From Sedimenticola sp. (GTDB taxonomy: Bacteria > Pseudomonadota > Gammaproteobacteria > Chromatiales > Chromatiaceae), in the NCBI GenBank assembly GCA_027068795.1, contig JAMOMB010000059.1, forward strand, positions 1 through 44,656: a DNA stretch of 44,656 nt, written 5' to 3'. A model generated the notes under the pieces. The model was not told the origin of the DNA, searched no databases, and saw only the letters and a list, made by a program, of their open reading frames with translations. Numbering within the stretch: position 1 is the stretch's first letter; every line of letters starts with the position of its first letter. The translations under genes were made by a program, and so were the position numbers. This document shows positions 1 through 9,519 of the stretch, one piece after another.

Positions 1-38
1 AACGGCGCTCATCATTTGACATAGAACGAGGTTGAATC

Positions 39-1436
39 ATGAGCAACGAAGACTATAAAGTAGCGGACCTGTCCCTGGCCGACTGGGGACGCAAGGAAAT
101 CGCCATCGCCGAAACGGAAATGCCCGGCCTGATGGCCCTGCGCGACAAGTACAGCGAAAGCAAACCCCTGGCCGGCGCCCGTATCGCGGGTTCCCTGCAT
201 ATGACCATTCAGACCGCTGTCCTGATCGAAACCCTGACGGCCCTGGGGGCCGAGGTGCGCTGGGCGTCGTGCAACATCTACTCCACCCAGGATCACGCTG
301 CCGCAGCCATTGCCGCTGACGGCATCCCCGTGTTTGCCTTCAAGGGCGAAACCCTCACCGAATATTGGGACTACACCCACCGCATCATGGAATGGGGCGA
401 CGGCGGCACTCCCAACATGATTCTGGACGATGGCGGCGATGCAACCCTGCTCATCAATCTGGGCGCCAAGGCGGAAAAGGATCTTTCGGTACTGGACGAC
501 CCCACCAGCGAGGAGGAAGAGGTGCTGTATGCGGCAATCCGGAAGCGTGTTGCAGAGCAGCCCGGCTGGTATTCCAATATTCTCAAGAATATCAAGGGCG
601 TGACCGAGGAAACCACCACCGGCGTGCACCGCCTTTACCAGATGGCGGAAAACAACGACCTGCCCTTCCCGGCCTTCAACGTCAACGATTCGGTCACCAA
701 GTCCAAATTCGACAATCTCTACGGCTGCCGCGAATCCCTGGTGGACGGCATCAAGCGCGCTACCGACGTGATGATCGCCGGCAAGATTGCCGTGGTGCTG
801 GGCTATGGCGACGTGGGCAAGGGCCGCGCCCAATCCCTGCGCGGCCTCGGCGCTACGGTATGGATCACGGAAATCGACCCCATCTGCGCACTGCAGGCGG
901 CGATGGAAGGGTATCGGGTAGTCACCATGGATGAAGCCGCCCCCCTGGGCGATATCTTCGTCACCGCCACCGGCAACTTCCACGTCATCGACCATGACCA
1001 CATGGCGGCCATGAAAGACCAGTCCATCGTCTGCAACATCGGGCATTTCGACAATGAAATCAATGTCGCCAGCCTGGAACAGTACCAGTGGGAGGAAATC
1101 AAGCCCCAGGTGGATCACATCATCTTCCCCGACGGCAAGCGCATCATCCTCCTGGCCCAGGGACGGCTGGTAAATCTGGGCTGCGCCACCGGCCACCCCA
1201 GTTTTGTCATGTCCAATTCCTTTACCAACCAGGTACTGGCGCAGATGGAACTGTTCAACCAGACGGGAGAATACAAGAACGAAGTCTATATCCTGCCGAA
1301 AAAACTGGATGAAGAAGTCGCCCGTCTGCACATCGACAAGATCGGCGTCAAGCTCACCCGGCTTTCCAAGGTGCAGGCCGACTACATCGGCGTTCCCGTG
1401 GAAGGCCCCTACAAACCCGATCATTACCGCTACTGA
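39..1436 (+). CDS. ahcY: S-adenosylhomocysteine hydrolase (adenosylhomocysteinase)
   Basis: 465 aa ORF; motifs [42 protein letters not shown]-terminal [22 protein letters not shown]...[10 protein letters not shown]. Confidence 0.98.
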   Translation: MSNEDYKVADLSLADWGRKEIAIAETEMPGLMALRDKYSESKPLAGARIAGSLHMTIQTAVLIETLTALGAEVRWASCNIYSTQDHAAAAIAADGIPVFAFKGETLTEYWDYTHRIMEWGDGGTPNMILDDGGDATLLINLGAKAEKDLSVLDDPTSEEEEVLYAAIRKRVAEQPGWYSNILKNIKGVTEETTTGVHRLYQMAENNDLPFPAFNVNDSVTKSKFDNLYGCRESLVDGIKRATDVMIAGKIAVVLGYGDVGKGRAQSLRGLGATVWITEIDPICALQAAMEGYRVVTMDEAAPLGDIFVTATGNFHVIDHDHMAAMKDQSIVCNIGHFDNEINVASLEQYQWEEIKPQVDHIIFPDGKRIILLAQGRLVNLGCATGHPSFVMSNSFTNQVLAQMELFNQTGEYKNEVYILPKKLDEEVARLHIDKIGVKLTRLSKVQADYIGVPVEGPYKPDHYRY

Positions 1437-1441
1437 GGGCA

Positions 1442-1477
1442 GGCCGCCGGAGTTCCCACGCAGGAAGTCCGGCGGCC
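1442..1477. repeat. Perfect 10-bp inverted repeat (ggccgccgga / tccggcggcc, 16-nt loop) in the ahcY-metF gap
   Basis: Read directly: arms 1442-1451 and 1468-1477; metF ATG at 1487. Confidence 0.8.
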
Positions 1478-1486
1478 GTTTCCACC

Positions 1487-2359
1487 ATGGATACAGCAAA
1501 CCAAGAAACACCCGCCATCAGCTTCGAACTGTTTCCGCCCAAGACCGAAAAGGGCATGGAAAAACTCAAGGCGGTGGTAAGCCGGCTCAATACGCTCAAG
1601 CCGGAATATTTCAGCGTCACCTATGGCGCCGGCGGCTCCACCCAGGAGCGCACCTTCGCCACCGTGGACTGGCTGCGCGGGCAAGGCATAGATACGGCGC
1701 CCCATCTGTCCTGCATCGGTACGGACAAGGGCGAGATCCTGGAAATTCTCAAGCGCTACCAGATGCAAGGCATACGGCGTATCGTCGCCCTGCGCGGGGA
1801 TTTGCCCTCGGGGGCCGGCCTGGGCGGGCTGGGCGAGCTCAATTTCGCCAATGAGCTGGTGACCCTGATCCGGCAATCTTTTGGCAATGACTTTCATATC
1901 GAGGTCGCCGCCTATCCCGAGTTCCATCCCCAGGCGGAAAACGCCCATCAGGATCTGCACAACTTCAAGCGCAAGGTGGAAAGCGGCGCTCATGGCGCAA
2001 TTACCCAGTATTTCTACAATGCCGACGCCTACTGGCGTTTTCTCGACGACTGCAAACAACGGAAGATAGAAATCCCCATCGTTCCCGGCATCATGCCCAT
2101 CACCAACTACAACTCCCTGGCGCGATTCTCCGACGCCTGTGGCGCGGAGATCCCGCGCTGGATCCGCAAGCGGCTGGAGTCCTACGGCGACGACCTGGAC
2201 AGCATCCAGCAATTTGGCGCAGAAGTCGTCACCACGCTATGCCGGCAATTGCTCGACGGCGGCGCGCCGGGACTGCATTTCTACACCATGAACCAGTCCG
2301 CCAGCGTGATGCAAATCTGCGCGGCGCTGGGGTTGCCAGACGGTGCGACTGCCTCGTAA
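1487..2359 (+). CDS. metF: 5,10-methylenetetrahydrofolate reductase
   Basis: 290 aa; ISFELFPPKTEKGMEKL, VTYGAGGSTQERT, ALRGDLP, YFYNADAYWRFLDDC, PGLHFYTMNQS; follows ahcY. Confidence 0.97.
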   Translation: MDTANQETPAISFELFPPKTEKGMEKLKAVVSRLNTLKPEYFSVTYGAGGSTQERTFATVDWLRGQGIDTAPHLSCIGTDKGEILEILKRYQMQGIRRIVALRGDLPSGAGLGGLGELNFANELVTLIRQSFGNDFHIEVAAYPEFHPQAENAHQDLHNFKRKVESGAHGAITQYFYNADAYWRFLDDCKQRKIEIPIVPGIMPITNYNSLARFSDACGAEIPRWIRKRLESYGDDLDSIQQFGAEVVTTLCRQLLDGGAPGLHFYTMNQSASVMQICAALGLPDGATAS

Positions 2360-3074
2360 CTGGGTTTCCCATCCCCTGGCTGTGGGAGAGGAGCTACAGC
2401 TCCCGGCCGGAGTCGCCCATCATATTCTACAGGTGCTGCGCATGAAGCCGGGGCAGGAAATCATCCTGTTCAACGGCGCCGACGGGCGCGACTATCGGGC
2501 AACGCTGATGCAAGGGGGGAAGAAAACCGCCATCGCCGGGGTTACCTCCGCCAGCGAGGTGGAGCCACCGCCGCGGCTCTCCATTCGGCTCGCCCTGGGC
2601 ATCTCCCGCGGCGAGCGCATGGATCTGGCCCTGCAAAAAAGCGTGGAACTGGGAGTCGCGCAAATCACCCCCTTGTTCACGGCGCGCACCCAGGTAAAGC
2701 TTCCCCCGCAACGCTGGCAAAAACGCCAGCAGCACTGGCGGGGAATCATCATCAGCGCCTGCGAACAGTCCGGGCGGCGCTGGCTCCCTGTATTGCATCC
2801 GGCGCAAAGCTACCGCCAGTGGCTGGAACACGGAGAAGAGCAGGTCTTGTTTCTGGATCCTGAAGCAAAATACAGCCTTGCCGGCGTCAACAGGCCGGAA
2901 GCAAGCCTGTGCCTTCTCTGCGGTCCCGAAGGAGGATTCAGCGAAGAGGAAAAAAAAGCCGCGATTGCGGCCGGATGCACCCCGGTGCGCCTGGGTCCGA
3001 GGGTACTGCGTGCGGAAACCGCGCCTCTGGCGGCAATCGCCGCCGCCCAGACCCTATGGGGCGACTTTCTGTAG
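2343..3074 (+). CDS. rsmE: 16S rRNA (uracil1498-N3)-methyltransferase
   Basis: 243 aa; HHILQVLRMKPGQEIILFNG, QKSVELGV, SACEQSGR, LLCGPEGGFSEEE, LGPRVLRAETAPLAAIAAAQ. Confidence 0.96.
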   Translation: MRLPRNWVSHPLAVGEELQLPAGVAHHILQVLRMKPGQEIILFNGADGRDYRATLMQGGKKTAIAGVTSASEVEPPPRLSIRLALGISRGERMDLALQKSVELGVAQITPLFTARTQVKLPPQRWQKRQQHWRGIIISACEQSGRRWLPVLHPAQSYRQWLEHGEEQVLFLDPEAKYSLAGVNRPEASLCLLCGPEGGFSEEEKKAAIAAGCTPVRLGPRVLRAETAPLAAIAAAQTLWGDFL

Positions 3075-3530
3075 CAACGCTCCCAGGCGCTCCAGGTCGG
3101 GGACGAGCGCCTCCACATCCTGCACCTTCACCCGGTCGCTGATGGGCCAGTCATCCGGCCAGGGATCCCCTTCGGCTACTTCGAGATTGTCTTCATTCAA
3201 CGTCACCAGGCGGGGCATTCCCGTGGCTTCGATACCGATAAAAGGCGTTTTCAGCTTGTCGGAAAAGACATGCACGATGATGATGCGCTTTCTTCCCCGC
3301 TTGCCTTCCCGCTCCACCCCGAGCACGCGCTCCATGGAAATCAGCGGCAGCACCAGATTTCGCCAGGAAAAACTGCCCAGCAGCCAGCTTGCCTCGGTGG
3401 TGTTTGCGTTGATTTCCCGGTAACCCAGTATTTCGATCACGGCCGCCGCCGGGAGCAGCAAAGGCATCTGCCGCTGCGGGATCAGCAACCCCTGCAGCTC
3501 ATGTATCGCACCAGATTCAACGCTATGCAT
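3054..3530 (-). CDS. chpC: CheW-like adaptor, ChpC-type
   Basis: 158 aa; LLIPQRQMPLLLPAAAVIEILGY...WLLGSFSWRNLVLPLISMERVLG CheW fold pattern; directly follows and overlaps chpA. Confidence 0.75.
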   Translation of the reverse strand: MHSVESGAIHELQGLLIPQRQMPLLLPAAAVIEILGYREINANTTEASWLLGSFSWRNLVLPLISMERVLGVEREGKRGRKRIIIVHVFSDKLKTPFIGIEATGMPRLVTLNEDNLEVAEGDPWPDDWPISDRVKVQDVEALVPDLERLGALLQKVAP

Positions 3531-6500
3531 TGCTATTCTCCGCCAGCAGCGTGTAGATGTTCTCCAGCAAATCGGTTTCCTGATAGGGCTTGCCCAGGTA
3601 ACGGTTTACGCCCAGCTCCATGGCGCGCTCACGGTGTTTTTCGCCGGTGCGGGAGGTAATCATGATGATGGGAATATCCGCCAGTTCCGGGGTATTGCGA
3701 ATATGACGCGCCAGCTCATAGCCGTCCATGCGCGGCATTTCGATATCCAGGAGCATGATATCCGGTTTGGCTTCCTGCAGGACAGTGATGGCGTCCACGC
3801 CATCGCGCGCGGTGAGCACCTGCATGTTGTGGCGCTCCAGCAAGCGGCTGGTGACCTTGCGCACGGTGATGGAGTCGTCCACGACCATGACGGTTATGCC
3901 CGCCGTCTCTTCTTCCTGCTCGACAATGGGCGCCTGGGTGATCACGTCGGAACGAACCAGGGCATTCACATCCAGCAGCAGCGCAATCTTGCCATCCGCA
4001 AGAATGGTGCCGCCGGTAAACCAGCGCACCCCACTGAGCTGCGCGCCGATGGATTTGACCACCACCTGGTAGTTGCCCAGCAGATGATCGAGTTGAATCG
4101 CCATGCGTTGCTCGCCGGAACGCACCAGCAGCAATGGATACCATTTTACGTTTTCCTGAATTACCGGTTCGGAGATGCCCAGCATGGCGCCCAGGTAGCG
4201 CACCGGATACTGATGCCCCCCATACTCGATTCCCTCGGTATACCCCTTGTAGCAGGCAAGCAAATCCTTGCGGGAAACCCGGATGATCACCTCCGCGGAA
4301 CCATGGGGAATCGCCAGCACCTCATCCGCCACCTGCACCAGCAGGGCTTCGGAGATCGCCAGGGTAAAGGGCAGGCGAATAACAAAGCTGCTGCCCTGAC
4401 CCCATTGGGAAAGAATCTCCAAAGAGCCGCCCAGTTGCTTGATTTCACTTACCACGGCATCCATGCCAACGCCGCGGCCCGCCACCTGGGTGACTTCCGT
4501 CGCCGTAGTAAAACCAGGTTGCAGAATGAACTGATACAAGGCGTCATCATTCACTTCCGCATCGGCTTCAAGCAAACCGTTGGCCACTGCTTTTTTACGG
4601 ATGGCTTCACTGTCCAGCCCGGCGCCGTCATCAGAGATGCTCAACACCACCTCCGTGCCCTCCCTGGACAGCACCAGGGAAACCTTGCCGCTCTCGGGCT
4701 TGCCATGGGCAAGGCGCTGCTCCGGTGGTTCGATGCCATGGGCCACAGCATTGCGCAACAAATGTTCCAGGGGCCCCATGATCCGATTCAATATGGTGCG
4801 GTCGATCTCTCCTTCCGCCCCCTGCACATGGAGTTCCGCCTTCTTGCCCAGATTCTGGGCGGTCTGGCGCACCACGCGCTGCAATCGGGATGCCTGGCGG
4901 TTGAAAGGCACCATGCGGCTACGCAGCAAGCCATCCTGCAGGTCGTTGGTCACCCGCGCCTGCTGCAGCATCAGGGTATCGGCATCCCGGGTTTGTTCGC
5001 TCAGGGTTTCGCCGATGTTGGAAAGGTCGTTGATGGTTTCCGACAGCGCACGGGACAGTTGCTGCAGGGTGGAATACTGATCCATTTCCAGCGGATCAAA
5101 ATCCTGATAGCGCTTGCTTTCGCTTTCCCGCTCGTGGCGCGAGCGAATCTGCGCTTCGGTTTCCAGTTCCAGGGCGCGCAACTGCTTGCGTAAACGGGAA
5201 ATGGTGTCGTTGAGTTCCTGCAAGTCACTCTGCACGGTCTTGTTGTGCTGCTCCAGACGCGCACGGTAGATGCTCACCTCACCCGCATTGTTTACCATCT
5301 GGTCAAGCAGTTCCGCCAGCACCCTGACACGCTCGCCTTTCCCTGCAAGTTCTTCTTCCGCCTGCAAGGGCGGTGGGCGAAGCTTGGCCTTGGTGGGAAT
5401 TTCGCCCGCGGGGAAGGGCAAGACCTTCCCTTCCTCATCCAGCAATTCACTATCACCCAAGAGACCGGATTCGGAGAGCAATTGCGAATCCATCATGAGC
5501 GACGATTCCATCTGGGTATCGACGATGGTGCTTACTTCCGACATCTGGGAAGTGCTCTGTGACAACAAGGATTCCGAGGCGCGTTCTTCCTGCACTTGCG
5601 GCAACTGCCATGGCTCTCCCGCTGCCGCCTGCTCCAGGGCGCGGGTGATCTCGGCAAGGGCGGGTACGGCGCCGGAGCGCTGCAGCTGATCAATGGTGGT
5701 TTCAAGGGCATCCAGCCCCAGACGCACCAGGGGAACCAGATCGTCTTCGGCGGCGAGGTCGCCGGAAGCAAGATTCTCGAACAGGGACTCCAGGGCATGG
5801 CTCAGATCCCCCAGGGAAAACAGTCCGGCAAAACGCGCATTTCCCTTGAGGGTGTGCAGGTTGCGCATCAGACCATCGATAGACGCCTGGGCGGTGAGGT
5901 CTTCCTGCCACTGGCCATAGAACTCTTCCAGCTGCTCGCTCAGTTCGCCGGCTTCTTCGAGGAAGATCTCCAGCATTTCCGGATCGACATCCGGCTTGTT
6001 TGCCGCGGAAACAGGGTCGATTGCCAACGAGGCGGTTTCCACAGAATCCTCCGGAAGCAATTCGCCTTCTTCCTGCCAGGACTCGGAAAGCAGGATGGAT
6101 TCCGGCTCCTCATCGGCATGCCCGGAAATCAGCTGTTGCATGCCCTGGGCGAGATCGCCGGCGGCCTCCACCTGTTCCGACAGGTTCGGCAGCTTGCCGT
6201 TCAAATGCAGCATGTCCAGGGCGCTCTCGATGTCTTCGAGCACATGGCCTACGCTGTTCTTGGTGTCTTCATCCACTTCCCCCTTGCTTTCCAGAAGCGC
6301 CTCGAAGAAGGATTCCAGCCCTTGCAGCACTTCGCCCAGGGGCATAAAACCCGCCAGCCGCGCACCGCCCTTGAGAGTATGCAGATCCCGGCAGATTTGC
6401 ACACCGGCTTCAGACAGGGGATTTTCCCGCCATGCCGCCATGCGCTCGGCCAGTTGCGGAAATATTTCTCCGGCTTCTTCCAGAAACACCTCCTGCGCTT

Positions 6501-9420
6501 CACGTTCAGGAGTCAAATCAGAGAGGGCTTCGCTATCGGCGCCAAACTGCAGTTCCGAAATCGCATCGGGCAAAGCCTGATCCTGCCGGCGTATGTCTTC
6601 CGCCAGCTCTTCCCAGCCATCGAATTCCACATTGGGGGTGTTGATTGCTTTGAGCATGCGCTGCATGGCGTCCCGGAAGCGCCTGAACAGTTCAAGTGTC
6701 CGTTTGTCACAAACATGGGACAGTTGATGCAAGTGCTTGCAGTATTGCTCCATCGCCCCTGCCAGAGTGGCCATGGGCACCACTTCGGCGAGATGTGAAC
6801 TGCCATGCAAGGTATGCACGGCCCGAACCACATCGCTTCCCACAATGCAGTCATGGCATTGCACGATGAAATCATCGATAACAGCAAGATGGGTGGAGGA
6901 TTCGGCCTTGAATATCTCAACCAGGTCTTCCGCGAGCAAAATCGAGGAATGCTCCAGCTCGCTTTCCCCTGCGGTCGCTTCATCACCCGGTTCGGGCAAT
7001 TCTTCGGTGATTGGCTCTTCCAGCCCCGCAAACTCGGAGTCCGCCTGCGCATCGGCAGCGGCTTCCCGCTCTTCCGGCTGTTCCGCTCTTTCCGCAAGGG
7101 CAAATCCACGCCGCTCCAGTTCCGCAACATCGATGTTGATGGATGCGCCTTCTGCCTGGGCATTGACGAGCACGGGCACCACCGCAATGACATCATCGAG
7201 ATAGGCGATCACTTCTTCATCCGGCTTTACGCTGCCTTCCATGATGCGGTTCAACAGGTTCTCCACCGCCCAGGAGAATTCACCGATAATATGCGCCCCT
7301 ACCATGCGGCCACTACCCTTGAGGGTATGGAAAGAACGACGGAAATTCTGCAGCGCCTGCTCGTCTTCGTGGTCTTCTTTCCACAGCGGGTACTGGGTCT
7401 GGATCACCTCCAGTTCTTCTGCCGCCTCCTCCATGAAGATATCGAAGATTTCCGGATCGATCTCATCCATCTGCAGGGTGATTCCAGCATCTTCCGTTTC
7501 AAGAACCCCGGTTTCCGCTTCTTCTGAGGGTTCTTGCGTATCGGGCGCGACCTCCCGCTCTTCCGCTACGATATGCTCTTCATCAGGAACATCTGTGTCA
7601 GCCAGAAATTCAGAAACAGGCTGTTGCTCTTCGGGCAGGTCGTCGGAAAACATGGAGTCCGTAAACAACTCCTGATCCACAACGGCTTCCTTGTCTTTTT
7701 GCTCTGCAAACTCCGGATGGGCCTGGGCTTCTCCTGCGGCTTCCTCGGAAGTCAGCCGCAGCAATGCTTCGGCAGCATATTCAGTAAACTGCTCCAGCTT
7801 GCTGCGCTTCTCGAGGCGAGCTTCAAGATAGTATTCAATACCCGCAAACAGATCCACCAGGGCGCTTTGCTGCACCCCGTTCATCTGCGTTTCTTCCTTG
7901 CTCATCTCGCGCAGCACCGGCTCAGCCTGCTGCATGAGGCTGGCTATTGTATCCAGCTTGGCCAGCGCAAATACGCCAACCAGTTTGTGCACACTGTCGG
8001 CAACATCAACCAGGCCGGCACTGTCGGCCGAGCCACGCAAATAACGCTCAACCCCGGACTTGATCTGTGAAAATTCGGTAAAGGCTTCTGAAATAACCGC
8101 TACGATGGTTTCCTCGGTTTCCTGGTCATGGGCTGCTTCCAGCTCCTGCTGGGAATCCGTACTGGATACGCCTCCGCCACCAGGAGCGGTCAAGGCCGAT
8201 TCCACTTCCACGATAACCGTGGCAATTTGCATCAGCTGTTCATCATCCAGCAACTCATTGGCGGCCTCGGCTTCCGACAGATTTGCTGCAACTTCAGACA
8301 GTTTTTCCCGCAAGGCGCCCCGGCCCAGCATGCCAAGCGTATCTCCCGCCTTCAGCAGCTGGTGATTCAATCCCTGCAGCCGATGCGTTTCTTCTCTGTC
8401 GCCGCGAATATAGAGATCCAGGGCCTCTTTCACCTGCAGCAGGTCTTCCAGCAATGCATCAGCAACCGCCTGAAGCACGTTTTCATCCGCTCCCATCGTG
8501 GCTTCCGCCGGGGATTTGTGGATTTGGTCGGGAAAACTGTTGGCCAGGTCGGCGGTGCGTTTTACTGTCAGCACCACGGGATTGACCGAATGCGAGCGCG
8601 AAACGAAATACAAAAGATTTTTCAGCAAATCCGTGGGAAAGTCGATTACTGTCGCCTCTTCTCCCTCTTCAGACAGCCGCTTCAATACGCGATCAACCCG
8701 GCTGAACAGCTGCTTTACTTCATCATCAGCGGTAAATTCACCGTCGATCAGGGTAACGACCAGCGCCTCCCCCGCATCCATGAGGCGGCGCAGACGCAAG
8801 GTGCCGGCCACTGCGTTGATCTTTTGCAGAACATCCAGGACTTCGTGCAGTCCCTCATCCAGGTTGTCATCCCGATACCAGAGCAACAGCCCCTTGTGAT
8901 AGCGATTCCGCAACCTGCGTATGATGCCGGGCAGTTGTTCGTTCCCCGAACCGGGAACCACGGGTTCGCGCTCCACCAGGCGATCCAGGTTTGGCGCATA
9001 GAGCACTACTTCCGATGCCGGCGCCACATTGCGCAGCGCACGCAAATCATTCAGCACCGGCAGCAGCACCAGGGGAATATCCGGCTCGCCTTTTTCCAGG
9101 CGCTGCAAATAGGGCGGCAGCTGAACCAGGCCCAGCATCAGGGATTCCGCAATGCGCTCGTTACCGGAAAACGCGCCGTCCGCCAGCAAGCGGGCAACCC
9201 GCTCCATCTCCTCCACCAACATGCCGGCCCCATACACCTGCACCATGCGCAAGGTGCCCAGGAGTTGATGGACATGCTTCAGATAAACCTCAATGCCATC
9301 ACCGCGGAAGCCGGCGCTCACATACTCTTCCAGCGCCTGGCGGGCAAGAAGTATGGTTTCATCCATACCTTCCTTCACCCAGCGCAAGGTGGCGTAATCG
9401 GGCTTTTCCATGTCAGTCAT
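3523..9420 (-). CDS. chpA: Hybrid histidine kinase ChpA/PilL-type, multiple Hpt domains, CheA catalytic core, CheW domain and C-terminal receiver
   Basis: ORF track 3523..9450; start at 9420 (MTDMEKPDYATLRWVKEGMDE) preferred because of an upstream GGGGA. Hpt motifs HTLKGSGRMVG, HTLHGSSHLAE, HTLKGGARLAG, HTLKGNARFAG; kinase motifs LLRNAVAHGIEPPEQR, SISDDGAGLD, GRGVGMDAV; receiver VMVVDDSITVRK...LLDIEMPRMDGYEL. Confidence 0.96.
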   Translation of the reverse strand: MTDMEKPDYATLRWVKEGMDETILLARQALEEYVSAGFRGDGIEVYLKHVHQLLGTLRMVQVYGAGMLVEEMERVARLLADGAFSGNERIAESLMLGLVQLPPYLQRLEKGEPDIPLVLLPVLNDLRALRNVAPASEVVLYAPNLDRLVEREPVVPGSGNEQLPGIIRRLRNRYHKGLLLWYRDDNLDEGLHEVLDVLQKINAVAGTLRLRRLMDAGEALVVTLIDGEFTADDEVKQLFSRVDRVLKRLSEEGEEATVIDFPTDLLKNLLYFVSRSHSVNPVVLTVKRTADLANSFPDQIHKSPAEATMGADENVLQAVADALLEDLLQVKEALDLYIRGDREETHRLQGLNHQLLKAGDTLGMLGRGALREKLSEVAANLSEAEAANELLDDEQLMQIATVIVEVESALTAPGGGGVSSTDSQQELEAAHDQETEETIVAVISEAFTEFSQIKSGVERYLRGSADSAGLVDVADSVHKLVGVFALAKLDTIASLMQQAEPVLREMSKEETQMNGVQQSALVDLFAGIEYYLEARLEKRSKLEQFTEYAAEALLRLTSEEAAGEAQAHPEFAEQKDKEAVVDQELFTDSMFSDDLPEEQQPVSEFLADTDVPDEEHIVAEEREVAPDTQEPSEEAETGVLETEDAGITLQMDEIDPEIFDIFMEEAAEELEVIQTQYPLWKEDHEDEQALQNFRRSFHTLKGSGRMVGAHIIGEFSWAVENLLNRIMEGSVKPDEEVIAYLDDVIAVVPVLVNAQAEGASINIDVAELERRGFALAERAEQPEEREAAADAQADSEFAGLEEPITEELPEPGDEATAGESELEHSSILLAEDLVEIFKAESSTHLAVIDDFIVQCHDCIVGSDVVRAVHTLHGSSHLAEVVPMATLAGAMEQYCKHLHQLSHVCDKRTLELFRRFRDAMQRMLKAINTPNVEFDGWEELAEDIRRQDQALPDAISELQFGADSEALSDLTPEREAQEVFLEEAGEIFPQLAERMAAWRENPLSEAGVQICRDLHTLKGGARLAGFMPLGEVLQGLESFFEALLESKGEVDEDTKNSVGHVLEDIESALDMLHLNGKLPNLSEQVEAAGDLAQGMQQLISGHADEEPESILLSESWQEEGELLPEDSVETASLAIDPVSAANKPDVDPEMLEIFLEEAGELSEQLEEFYGQWQEDLTAQASIDGLMRNLHTLKGNARFAGLFSLGDLSHALESLFENLASGDLAAEDDLVPLVRLGLDALETTIDQLQRSGAVPALAEITRALEQAAAGEPWQLPQVQEERASESLLSQSTSQMSEVSTIVDTQMESSLMMDSQLLSESGLLGDSELLDEEGKVLPFPAGEIPTKAKLRPPPLQAEEELAGKGERVRVLAELLDQMVNNAGEVSIYRARLEQHNKTVQSDLQELNDTISRLRKQLRALELETEAQIRSRHERESESKRYQDFDPLEMDQYSTLQQLSRALSETINDLSNIGETLSEQTRDADTLMLQQARVTNDLQDGLLRSRMVPFNRQASRLQRVVRQTAQNLGKKAELHVQGAEGEIDRTILNRIMGPLEHLLRNAVAHGIEPPEQRLAHGKPESGKVSLVLSREGTEVVLSISDDGAGLDSEAIRKKAVANGLLEADAEVNDDALYQFILQPGFTTATEVTQVAGRGVGMDAVVSEIKQLGGSLEILSQWGQGSSFVIRLPFTLAISEALLVQVADEVLAIPHGSAEVIIRVSRKDLLACYKGYTEGIEYGGHQYPVRYLGAMLGISEPVIQENVKWYPLLLVRSGEQRMAIQLDHLLGNYQVVVKSIGAQLSGVRWFTGGTILADGKIALLLDVNALVRSDVITQAPIVEQEEETAGITVMVVDDSITVRKVTSRLLERHNMQVLTARDGVDAITVLQEAKPDIMLLDIEMPRMDGYELARHIRNTPELADIPIIMITSRTGEKHRERAMELGVNRYLGKPYQETDLLENIYTLLAENSNA

Positions 9421-9519
9421 CAAAGATCCCCAGGATGAGCTACAGTGCATCCCCGGCAGCCCCTGCCAGGCGGAAAACAGCCGGCCAAGGTGAACCAGGA
9501 GTACATTGGAGCAGTACCG

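Noticed and set aside
1-38. Possible SAH riboswitch before ahcY
   Set aside because: Only 38 nt visible, too short to support a structure call.
12-1511. 499-aa minus-strand ORF antisense to ahcY
   Set aside because: Shadow ORF of a GC-rich gene; the plus strand encodes an unambiguous AhcY.
3634-9438. Several long plus-strand ORFs (519, 400, 240, 178, 436 aa) antisense to chpA
   Set aside because: Composition mirrors the ChpA codons and no recognisable domains; shadow ORFs.
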